Shown: positions 16,143-24,673 of the stretch, piece after piece
Layout of the letters: each line of letters begins with the position of its first letter
Position numbering within the stretch: position 1 is the first letter of the stretch
Assembly (NCBI GenBank): GCA_030595125.1
Contig: JAUVDV010000024.1
Span: 1-64,000 of the forward strand
Length of the DNA stretch: 64,000 nt
Reading direction: 5' to 3'
Source of the DNA: Deltaproteobacteria bacterium
Lineage (GTDB): Bacteria; Myxococcota_A; Polyangia; JAAYKL01
Notes under the pieces: generated by a model
The model's database searches: none
Told to the model about the DNA's origin: nothing
What the model saw: the letters and a program-made list of their open reading frames with translations, nothing else
Position numbers and translations under genes: made by a program

Positions 16143-17275
16143 GATCGGGCAATTTCGTCGACGGCCGCCACGGCTTGCTCCATCTCGTCCGTCGTGTTCA
16201 ATGCGCCGGCCGAAAAACGCACCGTGCCGTCCGGGAAAGTTCCGATGGTTCGGTGTGCGTCCGGAGCGCAATGCAGACCCACCCGCACCATGATGTCATG
16301 ACGTTTGTCCAGCAACCCGCCGACCTGCGACGGGCTCTTGCCTTCAACATTCAGCGAGACCGTGGGCAACCGCGCCTCTGTGGAACTCGGGCCGTAGAGT
16401 ACGACGCCCTCGATGCGGCGGAGTCTCTCCAAAAACACATCAAGTAGATTCATCTCGTGATTGTGGATTGTTTCCACTCCCCGTTCGAGAATGAAACGCA
16501 CGCCGGCGCCCAGACCGGCTATTCCGCAGGTGTTGAGGGTGCCGCTTTCGTATTTGTCGGGCCGGAAATCCGGCTGCTGGTCCGACTCGGAGCGCGAGCC
16601 GGTGCCCCCGCGCACAAGCGGCGGAAGGTCCAGCTCGGGGCGAACGTATAGCCCGCCGGTCCCCGCAGGGCCCAGCAGAGATTTGTGGCCGGAGAACGCC
16701 AGCAGGTCTATGCCGTCACGCTCTATCGAAATGGGATAGCTGCCCGCAGTCTGGGCCGCGTCCACGAGCAACGGCACCTTTCCGATGGCTTCCTTTATTT
16801 GCGCGATGGGCTGGATGCAGCCCACCACGTTGGAGCCGTGGTTGATCGCGACCAGTCGAGTCTTCGGTTCGAGCGCCTCTCGGATCGCGGCCGGATCCAC
16901 CCGGCCTTCCCGGTCTGCCGCAACAACGGTGATCCGAACCCCGCGCTCCCTGGCGAGATGTCGGAGCGGGCGCATGACAGAGTTGTGCTCCATGGAAGTG
17001 GTGACCACGTGATCTCGCGGGCCGAGCATTCCATGAAGAGCGATATTCAGGCCGGCGGTGGCGTTGGAGGTGAAGACGATCTGTCTCGAATCCGATACCC
17101 CAAACAATTCGGCAAGGCCCTGCCTGGTGTCGAAAACAATCCGAGCGGCCTGCGCGGAGAGGCGGTGACCGGACCGGCCGGGGTTGGCTCCCACGTGGAC
17201 CATGAAATGTCGTACGGCCTCGACTACGGCTGGAGGTTTGGGATGGGACGTGGCTGCGTTGTCAAGATAGATCAT
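16139..17275 (-). CDS. Class V aminotransferase, cysteine desulfurase / selenocysteine lyase-like
   Basis: A 378-residue PLP enzyme starting MIYLDNAATSHPKPPAV at ATG 17275; a longer frame to 17500 overlaps yedF and is rejected. The PLP lysine is in LLAFSGHKSLLGPAGTGG, the substrate-arginine region is RVGLHCAPDAHRTIG with the likely catalytic Cys, and PDGTVRFS lies near the end. This matches the am_tr_V_EF2568 group of cysteine desulfurase-like proteins found beside YedF and DUF3343 rather than NifS or SufS. Likely reaction: removing S or Se from cysteine or selenocysteine and delivering it to YedF. It sits 5 nt after yedF and overlaps the DUF3343 gene. Confidence 0.88.
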   Translation of the reverse strand: MIYLDNAATSHPKPPAVVEAVRHFMVHVGANPGRSGHRLSAQAARIVFDTRQGLAELFGVSDSRQIVFTSNATAGLNIALHGMLGPRDHVVTTSMEHNSVMRPLRHLARERGVRITVVAADREGRVDPAAIREALEPKTRLVAINHGSNVVGCIQPIAQIKEAIGKVPLLVDAAQTAGSYPISIERDGIDLLAFSGHKSLLGPAGTGGLYVRPELDLPPLVRGGTGSRSESDQQPDFRPDKYESGTLNTCGIAGLGAGVRFILERGVETIHNHEMNLLDVFLERLRRIEGVVLYGPSSTEARLPTVSLNVEGKSPSQVGGLLDKRHDIMVRVGLHCAPDAHRTIGTFPDGTVRFSAGALNTTDEMEQAVAAVDEIARS

Positions 17276-17280
17276 GTCGC

Positions 17281-17907
17281 TCAGGGACGGACCAGGCGGT
17301 CCGCCGTCGCCAGGGCGGTTGCGATCTCGTACATGTTCGATTCGTATCCCACCTCGAGTTTGCCCTTGAGATTGTAGTAGTCCAGGCAGGTTCCGCAGGA
17401 GAGAATTTGTGCGCCCGAGTTTTCGATATCCTTGATGTCGGCTACCAGATCCGAGCCTTCCGTGGTGAGCTTCACTCCGCTGTTGGCGAAGATAATGCAC
17501 TCCGGCAGCGGGTCGAGTTGTTTGAGAGTTTTTATAAAGGCGCGCATCAGGATACTTCCCAGCTCCTTTGCGCCTTCCCCGAAAAAGTTCGATGCAATGA
17601 ATACGACAACACGTGGAGGCGCGGGGGCGATCTCACAAGTTGGACAGGATTCATCGCTATCGGGCTCACTCGCTTCTTTGACTTCGTCCTTGACGATGAC
17701 CACGGTAAAGTTTCCTTCGTCGTCCTCTTTGATATCCACCGCCCAGCCCATACTCACAGCCATCCTCTTCACGTTCTGCGCCGACCCCGGGTTGTCCACC
17801 ACCACGGAGAGTTTCTCGGTATCGGGGAGGAAGAGCGCCTTGCGCGTCTCGACCACCGGTTGCGGGCACGGCCGGCCGCGCATGTCTATTTTCATTTCCT
17901 CAGTCAT
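17281..17907 (-). CDS. yedF: Selenium metabolism protein YedF
   Basis: A 208-residue, two-domain protein. Residues 1-80 are a TusA/SirA-like domain with RGRPCPQPVVETRKAL, in which the CPxP cysteine carries persulfide or perselenide. Residues 98-208 are DsrE-like, with VVVFIASNFFGEGAKELG and ILSCGTCLDYYNL. The short CPTC in the linker adds another thiol pair. This architecture is diagnostic of YedF, linked to selenium use. A clear AAGGAG site precedes ATG 17907. It heads the yedF-aminotransferase-DUF3343 unit. Confidence 0.92.
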   Translation of the reverse strand: MTEEMKIDMRGRPCPQPVVETRKALFLPDTEKLSVVVDNPGSAQNVKRMAVSMGWAVDIKEDDEGNFTVVIVKDEVKEASEPDSDESCPTCEIAPAPPRVVVFIASNFFGEGAKELGSILMRAFIKTLKQLDPLPECIIFANSGVKLTTEGSDLVADIKDIENSGAQILSCGTCLDYYNLKGKLEVGYESNMYEIATALATADRLVRP

Positions 17908-18021
17908 TCAGTTACTCCTTGAGATAAGAATGATGAATATCGCGGGAATAGCCGATATGTCTAACTGTAAATTCCGATAGTAAGCGACGTCTTGTTCGGA
18001 AAATCCGATGGGCCGTCCGGA

Positions 18022-18957
18022 TCAAATTGCGGTGGGTTCGGCGACTACGAAATCAGTGAAGGCCCGGCACAGGGGCGAGAGGGTCCGCCGCTTGTCGCGG
18101 ATCAGGAAAAACTCTCTGGGGAGCGAAAGCCCCTTCACCGGAACAATGGCCAGGCTGCCCGCCTCGACTTCTGCCTCGACCGCCCGAAGCGACATGATCG
18201 ACACTCCCAGGTTGTGCTTGATCCCTTCCTTGACCGCAGCGGGACTTCCGAGCTGCGCCACGACGGTGAAGGAGTCCAGGCCGACCGAATACAATTCAAA
18301 AAGGCGATGATCGAGCATGCTCCGTGTTCCCGAGCCGGTCTCTCTCAAGATGAAAGGTTCTTTGCGAAGATCCTCGATCGATATTGATTTTTTTTTGCGC
18401 CAGCGGTGTGAAGAGGAAACGACCAGAACCATTTTGTCTTTCCAGATTTCGTCGTGGACCAGGCCTTTTGCCTTTACCCTTGATCCCACGAAGCCCAGCT
18501 CGAATGCCCCCTCCGACACCCCGTGCGATATCTCGTCCGATCCCCCGATGCCGAGCCGGACCGTTACCTCCGGATAGTTTGTAGCGAAGCGTTTGATAAC
18601 ACCGGGGAGGATGCACTCTCCGGGGATTGTGCTTCCTCCGATCAGTATTTCGCCGCGAGAGATTCCCATGATCTCTTCGATCTCCAGGCAAGTGCGCCGC
18701 TTCATCTCCAGTTGCTTGATCGCGCGCCGGTAGAGCAGCTTGCCCACCTTGTTTGGCACGACCGTCCGGCCGATTCGATCCAGGAGCTTCGTTCCGACCA
18801 TGTGTTCGAGTGTGGCCACGCGCTCGGAGACCGATGCCTGGGCCAGATGGACGGCCTTTGCCGCCTGGGAGAAGCTCCCGAGTTCCACCACCTTGCAGAA
18901 CACCTCGAGCTGCCTCAGGTCAAAATCTATCACGCCTTTTTTTCCGGATGTTCTCAT
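18022..18957 (-). CDS. LysR family regulator, selenium-metabolism associated
   Basis: A 311-residue regulator with an N-terminal winged helix (DLRQLEVFCKVVELGSFSQAAKAVHLAQASVSERVATLE) and a LysR substrate-binding domain (GEILIGGSTIPGECILPGVI, LGFVGSRV, PFILRETGSGTR). Start ATG 18957 overlaps the nifS stop by ATGA. The binding-domain wording matches the CysB/CysL-like subgroup found next to YedF and selenium genes. It lies between nifU-nifS and yedF and probably controls one or both units, most simply in response to a sulfur or selenium metabolite. Confidence 0.85.
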   Translation of the reverse strand: MRTSGKKGVIDFDLRQLEVFCKVVELGSFSQAAKAVHLAQASVSERVATLEHMVGTKLLDRIGRTVVPNKVGKLLYRRAIKQLEMKRRTCLEIEEIMGISRGEILIGGSTIPGECILPGVIKRFATNYPEVTVRLGIGGSDEISHGVSEGAFELGFVGSRVKAKGLVHDEIWKDKMVLVVSSSHRWRKKKSISIEDLRKEPFILRETGSGTRSMLDHRLFELYSVGLDSFTVVAQLGSPAAVKEGIKHNLGVSIMSLRAVEAEVEAGSLAIVPVKGLSLPREFFLIRDKRRTLSPLCRAFTDFVVAEPTAI

Positions 18958-20111
18958 CAGTCCTTGAACAGGGAGATTTCCCGCAGCCGTTCGATGATCG
19001 GTGGCAAGGCCTCGATAACGAAATCCACTTCCTCGTCGTTGTTCATGCGGCAAAGAGAGAACCTCAGGGAGCCGTGGGCGAAGTGGAAGGGCACACCCAT
19101 GGCGCGCAACACGTGGGACGGCTCCAGGGTGCCCGAGGTGCAGGCGGATCCGGACGAGGCGCAGATTCCTTTCCTGTCGAGCATGAGAAGCAGAGCCTCA
19201 CCCTCAACGTTCTTGAAGCTGATATTGGTGGTTCCCGGGAGACGCTGGTCCACGTCGCCGTTGAGCCGGGTGTCCGGCATGGCGAGGAGACTCTTTTCGA
19301 GTCGGTCGCGAAGGGCGCGCACCCGGGTTCTCTCCTCGTCAATGTGGGCCTGTGACAATTCGGCGGCACAGCCCAGCGCCACGATCCCCGGGACATTTTC
19401 GGTGCCGCCCCGGCGGCCGCGCTCCTGATGACCACCGAGCAGGAATGGGCGGAACCTGCATCCGCGCCTGACGTAGAGTGCGCCGATACCTTTGGGCGCG
19501 TGGATCTTGTGTCCGGATATTGACAGGAGATCGATGTTTCCACTGCTCAGATCCAGGGGTAGCTTGCCCATGATCTGAACTGCATCGGTGTGAAACAGGG
19601 CTCCGTGCTCGTGGGCGATGCGCCCGGCCTTTTCGACCGGGAAGATCACGCCGGTCTCGTTGTTGGCGGCCATCATGCTGACCAGGGCGACGTTCTCGTC
19701 CATCTCCTCCTCGAGCTGGTTGAGGGATAAGTTGCCGTTGCCGTCGACGGGAAGATAAGTCACATCGTAGCCCTCACGCTCCAGATGCCTGGCCAGGGTG
19801 AGCACTGCCGGATGCTCCACCCGCGTGGTGATGAGCCTGCGGCGGCTTTTTCTGGATCTCAACGCGGAGCGGATGGCGGTGTTGTCAGACTCGGTGCCGC
19901 AACTTGTGAAGACGATTTCAGTCGGGTGCGTGGCGCCGAGGCTGGAGGCCACCTGTTCGCGGGCCTTCTCGATGGCATTGGCCACGTTGCCGCCGAACTC
20001 GTGCATGCTCGACGGATTGCCGTAGTGTTCTACGAGAAAGGGCATCATCGCCTCTACCACCAGTGGATCTACGGCGGTCGTGGCGTTGTTGTCCAGGTAG
20101 ATTGTTCGCAT
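18957..20111 (-). CDS. nifS: Cysteine desulfurase NifS
   Basis: A 384-residue PLP enzyme: MRTIYLDNNATTAVDPLV at the start, EHPAVL and SISGHKIHAPKGIGALYVRRG (PLP lysine), and the catalytic loop SSGSACTSGTLEPSHV with the persulfide Cys at about residue 325. It converts cysteine to alanine and supplies sulfane sulfur, presumably to the NifU scaffold encoded just upstream. Start ATG 20111 overlaps the nifU stop (TAATG), so the two are translationally coupled. No nitrogenase gene is in the window; this pair likely serves as a general Fe-S assembly system in an anaerobe. Confidence 0.94.
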   Translation of the reverse strand: MRTIYLDNNATTAVDPLVVEAMMPFLVEHYGNPSSMHEFGGNVANAIEKAREQVASSLGATHPTEIVFTSCGTESDNTAIRSALRSRKSRRRLITTRVEHPAVLTLARHLEREGYDVTYLPVDGNGNLSLNQLEEEMDENVALVSMMAANNETGVIFPVEKAGRIAHEHGALFHTDAVQIMGKLPLDLSSGNIDLLSISGHKIHAPKGIGALYVRRGCRFRPFLLGGHQERGRRGGTENVPGIVALGCAAELSQAHIDEERTRVRALRDRLEKSLLAMPDTRLNGDVDQRLPGTTNISFKNVEGEALLLMLDRKGICASSGSACTSGTLEPSHVLRAMGVPFHFAHGSLRFSLCRMNNDEEVDFVIEALPPIIERLREISLFKD

Positions 20112-20977
20112 TACGCTCCCTCCTCCACCACATCCAGAGAGATCGCCGGGTCGACGATTTCCCTGAGCTTGTCCTCGATCCAGCTGGTGGTCAGTCCGGC
20201 GGCGCGACAACCGGAGCACTGACCGACCATCCTGATCGACACGGCAAGTCCGTCGATATCCACCAGCTCGAGATCGCCGTTGTCCTTCTGCAGAATCGGC
20301 CGCACTTCGTTGTCAAGAATCTCCTGGATCAATGCGATTCGCTGGAGGTTGGTGAGCTTGGGGGACTTGGGTTTCTTCTTTTCCTGAGTTTGCTCGGGTC
20401 TGGCGTCGCTGAACTCCTCGAGGATGGTCTCGATCTCGTCGATACACGAGCCGCAGCCTCCTCCCGCCTTGGTGTAATTTGTCACGTCCTCGACCGTGCG
20501 CAGATTGTTCTCCGCCACGACCTTGCGGATCTTCCCTTCGGTGATGCCGAAGCAATTGCAAACGATCCGTCCTTCGTCCTCCTCCTCCTCCGGTCCGGCC
20601 TTCTCCCCTCGGTAATCTGCAATGGCCGCCTCGAGGGCCTCACGACCCATCACGGAGCAGTGCATTTTTTCCGGAGGCAGGCCGCCGAGGGCAGCCGCGA
20701 TCTCCTGGTTGGTGATCTTGAGCGCCTCTTCGAGGGTCTTGCCCTTGATCATGCCGGTCAGGATGGATGAGGACGCGATGGCGCTGCCGCAGCCGAAGGT
20801 CTGAAATCTGGAGTCCTCGATGGTATCGTTTTCTTTATCTACCTTGATTGTGAGCTTGAGCGCGTCACCGCAGGCGATGGAGCCGACCTTGCCGGTGCCG
20901 TCCGCGTTGTCCAGCACCCCCACGTTATTTGGTTGAAAGAAATGTTGTTTGACCAGATCCGTATAATTCCAGGCCAT
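20111..20977 (-). CDS. nifU: Fe-S cluster scaffold NifU (three-domain)
   Basis: A 288-residue protein with the full NifU plan: an IscU-like N-terminal scaffold (SIACGDALKLTIKV, FQTFGCGSAIASSS, KMHCSVMGREALEAAI, supplying three Cys), a central BFD-like [2Fe-2S] domain (IVCNCFGITEGKIR, GGGCGSCIDE), an acidic/lysine linker, and a C-terminal NifU domain with GQCSGCRAAGLTTSWIE (Cys-x2-Cys). It receives sulfur from NifS and builds clusters. AAGGAG precedes ATG 20977. It is the first gene of the nifU-nifS-LysR run, and the AOR operon would be a heavy local client. Confidence 0.95.
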   Translation of the reverse strand: MAWNYTDLVKQHFFQPNNVGVLDNADGTGKVGSIACGDALKLTIKVDKENDTIEDSRFQTFGCGSAIASSSILTGMIKGKTLEEALKITNQEIAAALGGLPPEKMHCSVMGREALEAAIADYRGEKAGPEEEEDEGRIVCNCFGITEGKIRKVVAENNLRTVEDVTNYTKAGGGCGSCIDEIETILEEFSDARPEQTQEKKKPKSPKLTNLQRIALIQEILDNEVRPILQKDNGDLELVDIDGLAVSIRMVGQCSGCRAAGLTTSWIEDKLREIVDPAISLDVVEEGA

Positions 20978-21163
20978 CTCGAACTCCTTTTTCAGGCGAA
21001 CAAACCAAGTCTACGATGGGTATAACCATTATTGAGCGGGTACGCCACAGGAACAAATGAAAAGTGGAAAGAAAAGTAAAGTTTCCGTGTGATGGGTTGG
21101 GTGTTTGTGCGGCACACACGTTTCGGGTACATATTATGTTGCGAATCTTTTGGGGAGGTTGAG

Positions 21164-21946
21164 ATGAGCACGTTAAGATTTATTTTGGCGATGTTCGTAG
21201 CGATATTTTTATTCGCTTCTTGCAACGGGGGCGGTTCGAGCGCAAGCGACGCCTCTACCAACGGCGGCGACACCGACACTGATACCGATACAGACACGGA
21301 TACGGATACTGATACTGACGCCGATACGGACACGGACATCGATACGGGCACAGACACTGATTGTCCCTTTGGCGAGTACAGCGGCGATTTTGAGATACTC
21401 GAACAATCGGATGTAGCAACCCTCGCGGGATACACCTCTATATCGGGGCAGCTTGTAGTCCATGGCCCTTCGTGCATCGATTTGAGCGAATTGAATTGCC
21501 TCACATCGGTGGGCGGGTCCTTGGAGATCTCTTTCAACTCAGTCACCAACCTGGACGGATTGAACAACCTCACCTCTGTAGGTGAGAACTTGTCTATTAT
21601 GATGTGCGACGTCCTTACCGACCTGGACGGATTTAGCAACCTCACCTCGATTGGCGGGACCTTATACGTCGAGGATAACGACGCCCTGACAAACCTCGAC
21701 GGCCTGAGCGCTCTCATCTCGGTGGGTGAGCACTTGGCATTTATCTGGAACGGCGCCCTGACGAGCCTTGGCGGCCTGAGCGCCCTCATCTGGGTGAATG
21801 ACGGTTTTTGGATGTACGGTAACGAAATTCTTCCCGACTGCGAGGCGTGCGATCTTCTGGATCAGCTCACTAGAGGGCCTTCTTCGATAAATGTTCACAA
21901 CAACTTCATCGACTCTTGCACGCCCGTTCCGATAAACTGTCCTTAG
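21164..21946 (+). CDS. Lipoprotein with Asp-Thr linker and receptor-L-like leucine-rich repeats
   Basis: A 260-residue protein from ATG 21164 (GGGGAGG just upstream; the frame is open from 21089 but without a ribosome site). The signal ends FASC, a lipobox. An Asp-Thr stretch (about residues 36-66) precedes repeats of the form LTSVGGSLEIS-N-LTNLDGL-NLTSVGENL, about 23 residues each, with the ladder pattern of Receptor L / leucine-rich beta-helix domains. It closes with Cys pairs (DCEACDLL and SCTPVPINC). It should act as a surface binding domain on an acidic stalk. Ligand unknown. Confidence 0.82.
   Translation: MSTLRFILAMFVAIFLFASCNGGGSSASDASTNGGDTDTDTDTDTDTDTDTDADTDTDIDTGTDTDCPFGEYSGDFEILEQSDVATLAGYTSISGQLVVHGPSCIDLSELNCLTSVGGSLEISFNSVTNLDGLNNLTSVGENLSIMMCDVLTDLDGFSNLTSIGGTLYVEDNDALTNLDGLSALISVGEHLAFIWNGALTSLGGLSALIWVNDGFWMYGNEILPDCEACDLLDQLTRGPSSINVHNNFIDSCTPVPINCP
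21268..21362 (+). repeat. Hexamer repeat encoding Asp-Thr linker
   Basis: Degenerate gay-acn units giving mostly Asp-Thr with Asp-Ala, Asp-Ile and Gly-Thr interruptions; the shortest array of its kind in the window. Confidence 0.8.
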
Positions 21947-21949
21947 GGG

Positions 21950-22300
21950 CTAGTCTTTCTTTTTGGTGATGCTCTTGGCGACGGCCTTGTAGTGGTCCCA
22001 CAGGCGCGGAAGTCCCCACTTGTCGAAGCGCGCCTTGAGGCCGGTGTCCTTTTCCCGTTTGAGCATCTTGAGAAGATCCTCGGTGAGCTTTGCTCGGGTG
22101 GAGAAGCGCTCCTTGATCTCGTTGGCCACATCGTAGAGCCTCAGGAGCTTGCGGTTGGCCACGTGGGCGATGCCCTTTTCCGGGTTGAGGCGCTCCGCGA
22201 AAAGCTCGCCCTTGTCGAACAATGCCTTCAGCTCCTTGACCAGCTTGTCCTTCGAGCCGAAGCGTTCCTTGATTTCCTGCAGGGGTGTTAATTTTGCCAT
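21950..22300 (-). CDS. Conserved hypothetical basic helical protein
   Basis: A 116-residue protein from ATG 22300, chosen because taaggagatc lies directly upstream; the longer frame to 22384 lacks a site. It is Lys/Glu/Leu-rich and predicted all-helical (LTPLQEIKERFGSKDKLVKEL, EIKERFSTRAKLTEDLLKML), with two internally similar KERF-S-KLV-L segments suggesting a duplicated helical unit. No signal or cysteine. Cytoplasmic; function unknown. It converges with the 21164 lipoprotein. Confidence 0.7.
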   Translation of the reverse strand: MAKLTPLQEIKERFGSKDKLVKELKALFDKGELFAERLNPEKGIAHVANRKLLRLYDVANEIKERFSTRAKLTEDLLKMLKREKDTGLKARFDKWGLPRLWDHYKAVAKSITKKKD

Positions 22301-22537
22301 TTTGATCTCCTTACTTCCGAGCCCGACGTTGAGCGCGGCGCCGCAAGGGCAAAATTCGATAGCATGGACAAATGGGTTGTGCAAGACAATCTACCCCCCT
22401 GTTATTAATCATAGGGAAAGCTCCTACGCGAATCCGGACAATTGATGTATGATTATCATTTCGGGTGGTTGAGTCAGGTGACGTGGTCTGATATCCTGTG
22501 CCGGTTATTGGGGATGCGTAAGGAGTGCGGATAAGCG

Positions 22538-24616
22538 ATGAGCAAGACAAAGAGATGCCCTGCCTGCCAGAAGGAGCTGCCCATCCTTGCGGCGCGTTGC
22601 AAGTATTGCGGATTCAAGCTCTCCAACAAGCCGATAGAGGTGCAAGCAGATAAGGCGAAGGACAATGGCAAGGCGCCCATGGTGCGGATGAGCAGCGTGC
22701 CGCCGCCCCCACCACCGGCAAGAAAACCCATTCCGGTTCCTGCCCGCAGCGCCAAGAAAACTATGATGATAGGTGAGGCGGACCTGCCCCCGAGCCCTGC
22801 CCGCAGCGCCAAGAAGACGATGATGATGGGTGCGACCGACCTGCCTCCCAGACCGGCAGGGATAAGAAAACCGACGGCGCCCATGACGATCGATCGGAAT
22901 ACCATGCCGCCGCCGCCCATCTCGCGACCGTCGGTGCCCGACGCCGAGCTCAATCTGGACATCGAAGATCTGACACCCGAAGTTGATATTACCAGCGCCT
23001 GGATCCCGGATACTGATGAAATGGGTGACCAGTCGATGCTGCTCGAGCTGGATCCCGAAGATTCATCGGTCATGGAAATCGATGATTCCTGGGAGGGATC
23101 GGCGACCGATGCCGGCGATGTCGGCGATGTCGATGTGAAAGATGATGGGGAAGACGAGGAAGACGAGACAGGCAACTTCCTGTTAAAATACGTTTTTTCG
23201 GATACTACGCTCGACAATCTGGAAGAAAAAAAATGGCCCGCGATCCTGGTCAAGGTCATGGGCAAGATAAAATACGTCTACCTGATCGGCGCGGGCGCCG
23301 CGCTGTTCTCGCTCTTTTTGCTGATTATAATATTGGCTGTTTCAGGTGGAGACGATCCGGAGATCCCGGATCTGCCGCAGGTGGGAGGATCCTCGGGTGA
23401 GCCAAAAACGGCTGTGCCTGAAGGTGGGAAAGTCGAGCCCAAAGCCGGGAAGACCGGGCCGGAGGCAAAGAGTCCCAAACCGGAGCCGGTCGCGGATACC
23501 GCGGTTGGAAAACCGTCCGGAACAGTTCCGGATCCGGGCGGGACATGTCGTCCGCTGGATCAGTATCCGGAGATCGCATGGCGTGACAAGCTGTTCGCGG
23601 TTGCCGATAAACTGGGAGTAAACAGCGTCTGCACGATCTTCGGCAGTTCCCCGTCCGCAGTGGCGGCGGCGTTCGGAGATCTCCCGGTGGTGGGCCCCGG
23701 CGGGCTGGACGAAGTGCGGGGCGGTGGCCTCCTCGAAGTATTCCCCACCGGCAAGGCGAACCGGCGCGGCCCGTCCGTGGAGTTCGCGTTCGTCGGGGAT
23801 CGCCTGTTCGAGGTGAGGTTGAAGTACCGCGACACCGAGGGAAAAGACGTCGGCGAGAAGATGCTGTCGGAGGTGTTCGGGGACGATGTTGACAGCGGCA
23901 AGGATTTTCTGGGGCGCAAGTTCGTGCGCTTCATGGACGGCGACGTGGTGATCGAGCTTGTCGAGGAGAAGTGGTACGGTCGAACGCTCAAGACCATCGT
24001 TCTGGCGAGCGTGCAAATTCGCGAGTTCCTCGAGCCGGAGAGAGAGAAGATCAAGGGTGTCATCAAGTCCATGGAGGCGGGGAACACCCTGTTCGGCAAG
24101 TGGAAGTTCGACGATGCCCTCACCTCGTATCGAAAAGCCTCCGATGAGATGCCCGAGTACGGGGCCGCGCACGTCAAGCAGGCGCTCATGCTCACCCGTC
24201 TCGAAAAATTCGAAGAGGTCGAGAAGGCTGCGAAGAAGGCCCTGGAGGTGAGCTCCGAGAATCGCGTGCGGGCCGAGGCGCTGGGGTTGCTGGGCGTCAC
24301 CGCGCTCTTCAACGGATCGACGGACAACGCCCTCGAGTACTTCAACCAGGCCGCCTCAACCGATTCGGCCAACGAGTTCTTCCAGATGTCGGCGAAGGAG
24401 CTCGAAACGGGTAGCTACTCCACAGAACGGGTCGCCCGCACGGCGGCCCGAATGGAGTGCCTCAAGAAGAAGGGCTACAAATCCACCCCCAAGGGTCTTC
24501 TGGCTCGCGGAAATTTCCCGAACATGAAAACCTATTTCAAGAAACTCAAGGCGGCCAAGAGAAAACCCAAGTTCAAAAAGCTCAAGAAGGATGCCTCCCG
24601 GGGCGAATGCCGATAG
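22538..24616 (+). CDS. Zinc-ribbon, single-pass membrane protein with C-terminal TPR domain
   Basis: A 692-residue protein. N-terminal zinc ribbon C7-x2-C10 ... C21-x2-C24. Then a Pro-rich cytoplasmic region with a 19-residue duplication carrying AKKTMMIG and AKKTMMMG (DNA copies 57 bp apart from 22741), and a very acidic segment. One transmembrane helix lies at about residues 247-268 (IGAGAALFSLFLLIIILAV). Outside follow a Pro/Glu linker, a roughly 150-residue domain (AVADKLGVNSVCTIFG) and TPR-like helices (about 510-620, YGAAHVKQALMLTRLEKFEEV). Such ribbon-membrane-TPR proteins are common in Myxococcota without assigned function. The Thr motifs could be kinase targets; that is inference. 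Confidence 0.72.
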   Translation: MSKTKRCPACQKELPILAARCKYCGFKLSNKPIEVQADKAKDNGKAPMVRMSSVPPPPPPARKPIPVPARSAKKTMMIGEADLPPSPARSAKKTMMMGATDLPPRPAGIRKPTAPMTIDRNTMPPPPISRPSVPDAELNLDIEDLTPEVDITSAWIPDTDEMGDQSMLLELDPEDSSVMEIDDSWEGSATDAGDVGDVDVKDDGEDEEDETGNFLLKYVFSDTTLDNLEEKKWPAILVKVMGKIKYVYLIGAGAALFSLFLLIIILAVSGGDDPEIPDLPQVGGSSGEPKTAVPEGGKVEPKAGKTGPEAKSPKPEPVADTAVGKPSGTVPDPGGTCRPLDQYPEIAWRDKLFAVADKLGVNSVCTIFGSSPSAVAAAFGDLPVVGPGGLDEVRGGGLLEVFPTGKANRRGPSVEFAFVGDRLFEVRLKYRDTEGKDVGEKMLSEVFGDDVDSGKDFLGRKFVRFMDGDVVIELVEEKWYGRTLKTIVLASVQIREFLEPEREKIKGVIKSMEAGNTLFGKWKFDDALTSYRKASDEMPEYGAAHVKQALMLTRLEKFEEVEKAAKKALEVSSENRVRAEALGLLGVTALFNGSTDNALEYFNQAASTDSANEFFQMSAKELETGSYSTERVARTAARMECLKKKGYKSTPKGLLARGNFPNMKTYFKKLKAAKRKPKFKKLKKDASRGECR

Positions 24617-24638
24617 CGTATCCCACGACAGCTCTTCT

Positions 24639-24666
24639 TTGACCCGACATGGACATCTGGTAAGTT
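24639..24666 (+). promoter_or_regulatory. Promoter placing the rhomboid start codon at the transcript end
   Basis: Ttgacc (24639-24644), a 16-bp spacer, then extended -10 tggtaagtt (24658-24666). The ATG at 24674 begins 7 nt after the -10, and no Shine-Dalgarno precedes it, so a leaderless mRNA is likely. Confidence 0.5.
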
Positions 24667-24673
24667 CTCGCCC

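Noticed and set aside
18957-20977. Nitrogenase gene cluster
   Set aside because: nifU and nifS occur, but no nifHDK or other nitrogen-fixation gene is in the window.
22449-22459. Fur-box-like core atgattatcat before the 22538 gene
   Set aside because: Only the 11-bp core fits; the flanks do not match the 19-bp Fur consensus and AT-rich palindromes arise by chance.
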